Source of the DNA: Isotricha intestinalis
Lineage: Eukaryota > Ciliophora > Litostomatea > Vestibuliferida > Isotrichidae
Assembly: GCA_023807065.1 (NCBI GenBank)
Contig: JAJJLU010000678.1
Coordinates: 1 to 23,713 of the forward strand
DNA length: 23,713 nucleotides
Direction: 5' to 3'
Both the position numbers and the translations under genes were made by a program. Numbering within the stretch: the stretch's first letter is position 1; every line of letters begins with the position of its first letter. Below, piece after piece: positions 1 to 6,308 of this stretch. The notes below the pieces were generated by a model, which was not told the DNA's origin, did not search any database, and saw only the letters and a list, made by a program, of their open reading frames with translations.

Positions 1-74
1 TTATAAATTCTTTTTTTTGTAAATTTATTTTTTCTATTAATTTATTTTCTTCTTGTTCAAATTTCTCTTTGTTT
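1..74 (-). CDS. possible partial coding exon running off the left edge
   Basis: Read on the minus strand, the first 74 bases give an open frame with coding-like composition, rich in Lys, Glu and Gln (it begins RNKEKFEQEENKLIEK, counting the two bases of the preceding AG). It is preceded by ATTATTAG, which would serve as a 3' splice site at 75-76. No ATG lies upstream on this strand before the next gene ends at 173, so an initiating exon is not visible. It may be an internal exon, or chance. Too short to assign any function. Confidence 0.25.
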
Positions 75-172
75 CTAATAATTATAATTAAAAGATTGAA
101 TGAATATATTTGAAAATATATTATAATAAAGAAAAACAATTATAAAAAGAAAATATAAATTATAAAAAAATA

Positions 173-1645
173 TTATTTTTTTTTATTTATTTCTAAATTA
201 AAAGGATTGAATTGATTATAATATTGAGAAAAGAAAGGTATCATTGGATATAAAATTTCATAATCTTGTTTATTATTATTATTAGCTATTTTTTTTCTTT
301 CATTAATAATTTTAAGAAAATTATCTCTAAAAGGAGTATTATATTTTGAAGGAATAAAAATATTATTTGAAGATTCAATATTTAAATTATTTGATTGAAT
401 AGTTAAATTATTTTTTTCATATCTATTATTTTCAAATAAAGTTCCTTTTGAAAAAACTTTATTTGATAAATTATTTTTTTTTGTTTTTTCAACTGTCATA
501 CTATAATTTTTTAATTTATCTAAATAAACTCTTAAATTTGTTTCTCTCCATTCTCTTTCTTCATCAATTTCTTCTTCTTCTGAATTATTATTTTCTGATT
601 TAATTGAATCTTCAGATAATGTTAATTGAACATTTTGATTATTTTTTGAATTATTATTTTCTTTTTCTTCATTTATACTTTCTTCTTTTATTATTTCATT
701 TATATTTACTATTTTTTCATCCTCAATTTCTTTTTTTTCTTCAATACAATTATTTTCTATATCATTATTTTTATTTTCTTTTTCGTTTTCTTTTTCTTTT
801 TTTTCTTCGATAATAATATTTTCATTATTATTCTCTAATTTAATTATTTCACTATTATTAATATTTTCAATTTTTTCTTCATTTTTATTAATAGCATTAT
901 TATTTTTTTTATCTTCTTTCTCAATAATAGCAATGTTATTTTCATTATCTTTTTTTTCTTCAGAATTATCTTGAACATTATTATTTATATTAAATTTATT
1001 GTCAGGACTTGGAGTTTTATATTCAGTTTCTTTAATTTCTTCAATATCTTTTCCAGGAGTATCTTCAATTTTATTTTCTTCAAAATTTCTAATAGGAGAA
1101 TTTTCCATTTTATTTTCTTCAATAATTTGTTCTGAAGTATTTTCAATATTATTTTTTTTAATTAAATTAGGATTATAATCACTTGGAACTTCTATACATT
1201 CTTGAAAAGGTCTTTTTGGTTGTTTTGAAACATAATGATAAAAATCATTACTATTATAATTACGATAATTTCTATGTTCATTTTTATTATTTTTTTTTTC
1301 TAAATTTTCCTCTTTTATATAATTCTTATTATAATTTTTTTTCCCATATATTTTATTTTTATTTTTACTTTTATTATTATATCTTATTTCTTCTTTTATT
1401 ATTTTACCTTTTTTTACTTCTTTCCATCCATAATCATCTCCTTTTTCTTCTATAATTTTTGCTCTTTCTTTTATATCTTTTATTATTTTTTCTTCATTAT
1501 AATTATTTTTTTTAATAACATCATAAATTTCATTTTCATCTAAAGCATTTTTCGCAAATTTTGAATATTTATAAATTAAAGAATAATCTCTTTTTGAAAA
1601 ATGATTTTTTTCCCAATTATTATTATAATCAGTATAATAAGACAT
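173..1645 (-). CDS. Asn/Lys/Glu-rich hypothetical protein with UBA/CUE-like N-terminus
   Basis: A 490-residue protein of unknown function. Residues about 33-62 (ALDENEIYDVIKKNNYN and the following helix) look like a short helical UBA/CUE-type ubiquitin-binding fold, followed by a basic stretch containing GDDYGWKEVKKGK near residues 69-81. Residues about 160-375 are low-complexity, acidic and Asn-rich with repeated EENK/IEE units and are probably disordered. A more ordered patch (REWRETNLRVYLDKL) sits near residue 385, and the tail is aromatic and Asn-rich. No membrane segment or signal peptide. It starts 47 bp from the divergent gene at 1693, so they probably share a promoter. The stop is TAA. 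The UBA/CUE assignment is by eye only. An adaptor or RNA-binding scaffold is possible, but I do not recognise the family. Confidence 0.75.
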   Translation of the reverse strand: MSYYTDYNNNWEKNHFSKRDYSLIYKYSKFAKNALDENEIYDVIKKNNYNEEKIIKDIKERAKIIEEKGDDYGWKEVKKGKIIKEEIRYNNKSKNKNKIYGKKNYNKNYIKEENLEKKNNKNEHRNYRNYNSNDFYHYVSKQPKRPFQECIEVPSDYNPNLIKKNNIENTSEQIIEENKMENSPIRNFEENKIEDTPGKDIEEIKETEYKTPSPDNKFNINNNVQDNSEEKKDNENNIAIIEKEDKKNNNAINKNEEKIENINNSEIIKLENNNENIIIEEKKEKENEKENKNNDIENNCIEEKKEIEDEKIVNINEIIKEESINEEKENNNSKNNQNVQLTLSEDSIKSENNNSEEEEIDEEREWRETNLRVYLDKLKNYSMTVEKTKKNNLSNKVFSKGTLFENNRYEKNNLTIQSNNLNIESSNNIFIPSKYNTPFRDNFLKIINERKKIANNNNKQDYEILYPMIPFFSQYYNQFNPFNLEINKKK

Positions 1646-1692
1646 ATTATAATTAAAAATAAATAAAATATAATTTAATTTAAAAAACAGAA
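1646..1692. promoter_or_regulatory. short divergent promoter region
   Basis: Only 47 bp, almost entirely A and T, separate the start codons of the minus-strand gene ending at 1645 and the plus-strand gene beginning at 1693. Both 5' leaders and any core promoter must lie here or inside the genes. No specific motif is recognised. Confidence 0.4.
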
Positions 1693-2817
1693 ATGATTGA
1701 AAATTATTTTAACAAATTTGATAATGAAATTGCAGCAAAAAAATTTAATAATCCAACTCTTTCAACAAAAGTAGAAACATTAAATCAATTAGAAACTTTA
1801 AATAATGGTCAAATTTTAACCCAAAAAAATAATAACACAAATGAAATAGAAAAAGAAGAAGATTTTAGAGGATTATATTTAGGAGAAAAAAAAAAAATTT
1901 TAGATTATAAAATCCAAATAAAAGATTTTAAGAACAAAATTAAATTTCTTCAAAATGATAATAAAAAAAAGGATATTCAAATTAAAAATTTAAAAGACCA
2001 AATTTCAAATGATAATGAATATTTAAAAAATTTAGAAAAATTATTAGTTAAAGAAAGAGAAAAACAAAAAGAAAATATTTTATCTCAAAAAAGATCAAAT
2101 TCAAATTCAAAATATTATTCTTCTAATCAAACACAAAATAATCAAAATGAAATAGAAAAAGAAATTAATCCTCAAACAAAAGAATTATTAAATGAATTAA
2201 ATGAATTAAAAAAGTTCAGAGATAAAATTATAGAAAATTCTTTTCAAAATTGTGATGTTAATATAGAAATTTTTGATACTTTAAAAAAAATAGATAAATT
2301 TATTTTTAATTTACAAAAAAGTTCAAATGATTTAAATATAAAAAGAAATGCAAGTAAATTTAAATTAAATTATAATAATAATAATGAAATTGAAGAACAT
2401 TATGAAAATTTAATTAAAAATATTATGAAAAATATTGATTCTAAACAAGTCGAATATAATGTTTTAATGAATGAAAAAGATGATGAAGTTGAATTATTAA
2501 AAAAAGAAATTGAAAGATTAAAAAATGAAAAAATTGAAAAAGATAAAATCATTGAAGAAAAAGATAAAATATTAAGTAAAATTTATTCTGAAAATGAATT
2601 CGTTAAATTAAAAGCTTTACATCAAAATGAAAAAAGTGAAAGTCAAAAAAAAGATGAAATGGATATAAAAGAGAAATATGATAAAAAAAATTCATTAAAA
2701 GTGTCTGCAATGAAAAAAAGTGTTAATAATACTGTTAAAAAAGTTAAAAAAAATTTTAATATGGATGATGATGATAATGTTAATTTCGTTAAAAATATTC
2801 AAAATAAAATTAAATAA
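1693..2817 (+). CDS. coiled-coil protein, function unknown
   Basis: A 374-residue, strongly charged protein. Residues about 55-125 and 255-310 show heptad-like Leu/Ile spacing with alternating Lys and Glu (for example IEKDKIIEEKDKILSK), as expected of long coiled coils. A Ser/Asn/Gln-rich linker (about 133-155) separates them from a predicted helical middle (about 165-225). The C-terminus is basic, followed by a short acidic patch (MDDDDN). There is no signal peptide or membrane segment, so it is probably cytosolic or cytoskeletal. Coiled-coil proteins of this type in protists are often basal-body or cortical components, but nothing here proves that. The start is the first ATG after the 47-bp divergent spacer; the stop is TAA. 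Convergent with the HAD gene, 192 bp downstream. Confidence 0.8.
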   Translation: MIENYFNKFDNEIAAKKFNNPTLSTKVETLNQLETLNNGQILTQKNNNTNEIEKEEDFRGLYLGEKKKILDYKIQIKDFKNKIKFLQNDNKKKDIQIKNLKDQISNDNEYLKNLEKLLVKEREKQKENILSQKRSNSNSKYYSSNQTQNNQNEIEKEINPQTKELLNELNELKKFRDKIIENSFQNCDVNIEIFDTLKKIDKFIFNLQKSSNDLNIKRNASKFKLNYNNNNEIEEHYENLIKNIMKNIDSKQVEYNVLMNEKDDEVELLKKEIERLKNEKIEKDKIIEEKDKILSKIYSENEFVKLKALHQNEKSESQKKDEMDIKEKYDKKNSLKVSAMKKSVNNTVKKVKKNFNMDDDDNVNFVKNIQNKIK

Positions 2818-3009
2818 AAAACTTTTTTTTTTTTGTTATTTAATTTTTGAATAAAAACAATAAATAAAAATAAATATTTTTAATTAATTATTAATTTTTT
2901 TACTGAAATAGTCTTTCTTACATTTCTATATAAAATTTTATAAATTAAACGAATATAATTTTAATATATAACAACAAAAATTTTAAATTTATAAATATAT
3001 AAAACAACC

Positions 3010-3885
3010 TCATTGATTATTTTTAGTAATTTTTTTTTCAATATTTATAGTCCAATTTTTACAAACAGAAATTAAATAATCAAATTTTTCAATAATTAAT
3101 TCTAATTGAATTAACATTTGTTCAACAGTAGGATTATTTTTTAATTTAATAGTTTTAATAAAACCATAATAAAAGCATTTTTCTAAATTTCTTCCAGCTT
3201 CAATTTCTCCAAAATTATCACCAATACAAATAATATTAGTAGGTAAATTTAAATTATAATTTTTCATGACATTATGAAAAGTTTCTCTTTTCCACATTAA
3301 ACTACAATAAGGATGAATATATTCATAATAATCTCTTGAAGAAATTATTTTAATCTTTTTTAACATTGGATAAACATTAGGAAAATATTGTTTACAAGAA
3401 TAATTAACCCAATTTAAATCTGAATTTGTTATTATATATGTATCTCCTTTTTCAAGTGATTTTTCTAATATTTCAATTACTCTTATTTCTAATATACTTA
3501 TTTGAATTAATATATTTTTTGGAAAAGAATTTATATCTGAAAAATAACCATAATTTGATAAAATATATGTACACATTAGTGTATCATCCCAATCAAATAT
3601 TATTATTGAATTTATTTCCTTTTTATTTTTATCTGATTTCCAATTTATATTTGAAAATAAATTATTTAAATGTTCCTTTGTATAATCTTTTATAGGAGAG
3701 ATTATACTTTTCCTTTTATTTGATTTTTCAGATTCTTCGATTATTCCTTCATTTTTATCATTATTTAATATATTTTCTTCAATTCTAAATTCTATTTTAG
3801 AAGATTTTGTTATACTATGATTTATTTTCCTCTTTTTGTTTTTGGGTTTGGTGACGTTTAAATTAATTTCTAATTCTGTAGACAT
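3010..3885 (-). CDS. HAD-superfamily phosphatase-like protein
   Basis: A 291-residue protein with the hallmarks of a haloacid dehalogenase-like hydrolase. Motif I is FDWDDTLMCT, with D98 as the expected nucleophile and D100 as the general acid/base. Motif II is YIITNSD near 150-156, the Lys of motif III is probably K199 (WKRETF), and motif IV is CIGDNFGEIEAG with D223. The core is preceded by about 90 basic residues that are probably disordered. Proteins with an FDWDDTL motif and this ITNS...GD arrangement occur in several protist lineages, mostly uncharacterised; the substrate cannot be read from sequence. The cap region is short, suggesting possible protein or bulky substrates (inference). 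The stop is TGA; reading through it would add only seven codons before an in-frame TAA, so the C-terminus is nearly certain either way. Confidence 0.85.
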   Translation of the reverse strand: MSTELEINLNVTKPKNKKRKINHSITKSSKIEFRIEENILNNDKNEGIIEESEKSNKRKSIISPIKDYTKEHLNNLFSNINWKSDKNKKEINSIIIFDWDDTLMCTYILSNYGYFSDINSFPKNILIQISILEIRVIEILEKSLEKGDTYIITNSDLNWVNYSCKQYFPNVYPMLKKIKIISSRDYYEYIHPYCSLMWKRETFHNVMKNYNLNLPTNIICIGDNFGEIEAGRNLEKCFYYGFIKTIKLKNNPTVEQMLIQLELIIEKFDYLISVCKNWTINIEKKITKNNQ

Positions 3886-4030
3886 TTATTTTTTTTTATT
3901 ATTGAATAAAACAATAAACAAAAGTTAAAAATATATAAAATTTTTGTCATTGGATATAAAAAATAAATTTTATTGAAAAAATCTTAAAATGTTTATTAAA
4001 TTAAAATATAAACAAACAAATTTTTAATTC
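3886..4030. other. AT-rich spacer upstream of the HAD gene
   Basis: Contains the 5' flank of the minus-strand HAD gene. Apart from A/T runs I see no gene or motif. The rest of the spacer up to the tRNA gene is described in the repeat and mobile-element entries. Confidence 0.4.
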
Positions 4031-4078
4031 TTAAAATTTAAATATATCATTTTCTTAAAATTTAAATATCTCATTTTC
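4031..4078. repeat. two tandem copies of a 24-bp unit
   Basis: Two adjacent 24-bp units (4031-4054 and 4055-4078) differ at one base (ATATATC versus ATATCTC). The core of the second unit is also the left copy of the target-site duplication around the retroelement fragment at 4083-4235. The tandem duplication may therefore predate or accompany that insertion. Confidence 0.8.
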
Positions 4079-4082
4079 TTAT
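4062..4082. repeat. left target-site duplication of the retroelement fragment
   Basis: A 21-bp direct repeat, core AAATATCTCATTTTC. It abuts the (CTAA) tail of the minus-strand retroelement fragment exactly, and matches 4236-4256 at 20 of 21 positions. Confidence 0.8.
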
Positions 4083-4235
4083 TTAGTTAGATAATTTAAA
4101 GTCCTGCAAACCTGCTCATATTTTTTATTGATGAAATAAAAAAAATAAGAAGAAATCCAAGCATCTTAATCAAATTTATATTCCCAAAATATTACAAGAA
4201 TCATCTTATTCATCTTTCTTATTATATTCTCGAAA
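4083..4235 (-). mobile_element. 5'-truncated 3' end of a LINE-type retrotransposon (copy B)
   Basis: The reverse complement of this segment aligns with 5765-5902 of the larger element copy: about 30 bases are identical around AAGAAAGATGAATAAGATGA, then roughly 80 percent identity through AAGATGCTTGG and TATGAGC to a tail with CTAACTAA. It therefore contains the end of the element's ORF, its 3' UTR and its tetranucleotide tail, and lacks everything upstream. The ends coincide exactly with 21-bp direct repeats at 4062-4082 and 4236-4256, which is what 5'-truncated target-primed reverse transcription leaves behind. It codes for nothing. It lies 80 bp upstream of tRNA-Pro, in opposite orientation to copy A downstream of the tRNA. 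Confidence 0.85.
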
Positions 4236-4256
4236 TTAAATATCTCATTTTCCTAT
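4236..4256. repeat. right target-site duplication of the retroelement fragment
   Basis: Second copy of the 21-bp direct repeat, with one mismatch (CCTAT versus CTTAT) to 4062-4082. It abuts the truncated 5' end of the retroelement fragment. Confidence 0.8.
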
Positions 4257-4335
4257 CAAAATTAGATTTTCACTGATTGACTTTAATTTTAAAAAAAGAT
4301 GGATTTAATGCTTAAAATAAATAAATATTTGAAAA

Positions 4336-4407
4336 GGGTCCATGGTCTAGCGGTATGATTCTTCCTTTGGGTGGAAGAGGTCGCGGGTTCGATTCCCGTT
4401 GGGCCCC
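4336..4407 (+). tRNA. tRNA-Pro (anticodon UGG)
   Basis: A complete 72-nt cloverleaf, conspicuous for its high GC in this AT-rich window. The acceptor stem GGGTCCA pairs with TGGGCCC (one G-U). The D arm is GTCT/TGAT around AGCGGTA. The anticodon stem CTTCC/GGAAG is perfect with loop TTTGGGT, giving anticodon TGG at the normal 34-36 position, reading CCA and probably other Pro codons. The T arm GCGGG/CCCGT carries the TTCGATT loop, and the discriminator base is C. Internal A box (TGGTCTAGCGG) and B box (GGTTCGATTCC) for RNA polymerase III are present. No intron. CCA is not encoded. Confidence 0.97.
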
Positions 4408-4418
4408 AGCAAAAAAAA

Positions 4419-4430
4419 TTTTTTATTTTT
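4419..4430 (+). terminator. RNA polymerase III oligo-T terminator of tRNA-Pro
   Basis: A run of six T, then A, then five T, on the sense strand 12 bp after the tRNA. This is the usual Pol III termination signal. The retroelement copy downstream begins in or just after this run. Confidence 0.75.
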
Positions 4431-5820
4431 ACTAGATTAATTAAAAAATAAATGAAAAGAAAATATTATGTAATAAACAAATAGGATTTATAAGAGGATG
4501 TGGAACAGAATTAAATTTATTAAAATTAAGATAAAGATAAAGAGTGAGTGATTTAAAAATTGAAAAAAATTATTTCACTAAATATTTAGTATTTATAGAT
4601 TTAAAAAATGCTTATGATAAAGTAGTTCATAGAAGAATGTTTAATAAATTAGTAGAACAAGGAATTTCAGAAGATATAATAGGAGCATTAAATTATCACA
4701 TTCAAAAGCAAAATTAAAAATTTCTAATATTAATATATGTATTAATGTGAATAATGGAGTATTACAAGGAAGTTTAATTTCTCCTATGTTATTCAATTTA
4801 TATATCAATGATTTAATTAAAGAATTAAATCAAAATTCATATGAAATATTAGAAATAGAAGGATATCCTTTTATAAAAGAATATAAATATTTAGGAATAA
4901 CAATAAATGATAAAATAAAAATAAATAAACATGTTTGTAATATTGACAAAAAGATAGGAGAATATTTTACAACAAATTATGTTTTAAATAAAAGATATTT
5001 TATTGCTAAATCAATTATGCTAATATTTGGATATTTTCATAAATCAAGATTATTATATGGTTTGCCATCATTCATAGCTCAAAAATCTTGAATTAATAGA
5101 ATAGAGAAAGTAATTCTGACAAACATAAAGAAATTAGTAAAAATTAAAAATAAGAACTAATAATAGTAGATTAAAAATAGTATTTGATTACCAGATTTAG
5201 AGACTTATTTAGTATGTAGATTAATAAAATTAAAGGAGAAATATGAATATATTTTAAAGAAAAATCAACAATGTATAATAAAATAATAAAACAAATATTA
5301 AATACAGAAGATATTCCTTCTACTGCTTATAACAAAAGATATATTATTAAAAAATTAAAAGAATTAGGAGAAAAAGAAGGATATAATATAAATGATAAAT
5401 TTACAAATAGATTAAAATATAGAATACATAGTTGGTATGTTGATGGTGATTTTTTATTATTTAAATTATATGTCATAGAGGATGTTTTAGAGAAGATATA
5501 CTAGAAATGTATATTATGTAAGAAAGAAGATAATAATATTAAACATTTTATAAATAAATGTGAGATAATGAAAGAATTAAGAAATTAATTAAAGAATGAA
5601 TAAGAAGGATTAGATAAAAAAACAATAAATTTAAATTTATTAGAAAGTATTGAATATTTTTATTATTCTAAGAATTATTCAGGAAAGAAAGAAGAGAAGA
5701 AAAAGGATAATAAAGGAATTAGAGAAATTAAAAAATTTATTCGAGAATTATATATTAAATTTGGAGAATATAATAAGAAAGATGAATAAGATGATACTTT
5801 TAAGATTTGGGGAATATTAA
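4430..5820 (+). pseudogene. reverse transcriptase pseudogene of the LINE element
   Basis: Reading across frames, the recognisable RT pieces in order are: LCNKQIGFIRG near 4466; motif A FIDLKNAYDKV with its catalytic Asp at 4598-4600; motif B GVLQGSLISPMLFNLYIND from 4756; then directly EGYPFIKEYKYLGITI from about 4858. The YADD box and its flanks, normally some 60-80 residues between these last two, are missing. The thumb-like LLYGLPSFI and RYIIKKLKELGEK segments follow, then CX2CX8HX4C with Cys codons at 5508, 5517 and 5559 and His at 5544. Frameshifts lie near 4690-4710 and 5190-5205. In-frame stops include 4442, 4532, 4538, 5092 (TGA), 5502 (TAG), 5586 and 5601. The true stop is probably TAA at 5787, shared with copy B. 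It cannot make an active enzyme. Confidence 0.85.
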
Positions 5821-5890
5821 TATGAGTAAGATGCTTGGGTTTCTTCTTTTTTTTTATTTAATTAATATAAAATATGAGCCGGCTTGCCGG

Positions 5891-5912
5891 ACTAAACTAA
5901 CTAACTAACTAA
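5891..5912 (+). repeat. (CTAA)n tail of the LINE element
   Basis: About five units of ACTA/CTAA at the 3' end of copy A. Copy B ends in a shorter CTAACTAA version. This is the simple-repeat tail typical of several non-LTR lineages that lack poly(A). Confidence 0.8.
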
Positions 5913-5913
5913 C

Positions 5914-6308
5914 AATTTTTTATTAAAAATAATAATAATAAACCATTATTATATAATAGTTTTTATGAGTTATAAAAATCATTGTAGTAATTCACATAAA
6001 GGAGATATGGAATAATATAAAATAAATTAATCAAACCTGATAATTATTTTGAAATTTAACCACAAAAAATAAAATATATATATATATTGTCAATCAAAAG
6101 AAAAGAATGTTTTTTTACTATTTATAACTCAAAACAATAAATCAAAGAATAATAATTATTTAGTATCGGGAATTCGAGGAAAAAGATTAAGTCAAATAAA
6201 TATAAAATAAAACAAAATAAAAATGAAAATAAAAAATTTGATTCAATAAAAAGATGAAAACCATTATTTTTTATTTTAAAAAAGAAGGATGAAAAATTTT
6301 TAATATAT
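5914..6308. other. spacer between the retroelement and the F-box-like gene
   Basis: 395 bp, mostly A/T. It holds an (AT) run near 6078-6088 and a slightly GC-richer patch around 6168-6190. The latter lies inside a plus-strand open stretch (about 6072-6210) that reads SKEKNVFLLFITQ and, further on, NYLVSGIRGKRLSQINIK before TAA. It has no ATG and no clear upstream exon, so I do not call it a gene. A block CCATTATTTTTTATTTTAAA at 6261-6280 resembles one at 8705-8729; both lie downstream of minus-strand genes. Confidence 0.4.

Larger units (their letters stand above)
4428..5913 (+). mobile_element. degenerate non-LTR (LINE-type) retrotransposon, 5'-truncated (copy A)
   Basis: About 1.49 kb. It starts within reverse-transcriptase coding sequence immediately after the tRNA-Pro terminator, and runs through the RT thumb region, a C-terminal CX2CX8HX4C motif and a 3' UTR (TATGAGCCGGCTTGCCGG) into a tail of CTAA repeats. 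Truncated 5' end, no LTRs and a simple-repeat tail identify a non-LTR element. An 11-bp AT-rich sequence (AATTTTTTATT) occurs at 4417-4427 and again right after the tail at 5914-5924. It could be the target-site duplication, but it is too simple to be sure. Any endonuclease domain is lost, so the clade is undetermined. A second copy of its 3' end lies upstream of the tRNA. Confidence 0.85.

Noticed and set aside
604..1455. Plus-strand open frames antisense to the Asn/Glu-rich gene
   Set aside because: They are Phe/Leu/Tyr-only translations of the complement of AAT/GAA-rich coding sequence, that is, shadows.
5085..5100. TGA read as Trp (alternative genetic code), suggested by KS*INRIEK in the retroelement
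   Set aside because: All Trp codons checked in intact genes are TGG, the 1345- and 1468-residue genes contain no in-frame TGA, and the HAD gene ends in TGA. In a genome this AT-rich, TGA would be common if it encoded Trp. A TGG to TGA mutation in a dead element is simpler.
4466..5600. Active retrotransposon or domesticated reverse transcriptase
   Set aside because: The catalytic YADD box is absent and there are at least two frameshifts and several stops, so no enzyme can be made.
6078..6088. (AT)n microsatellite
   Set aside because: Short and expected by chance at this base composition.
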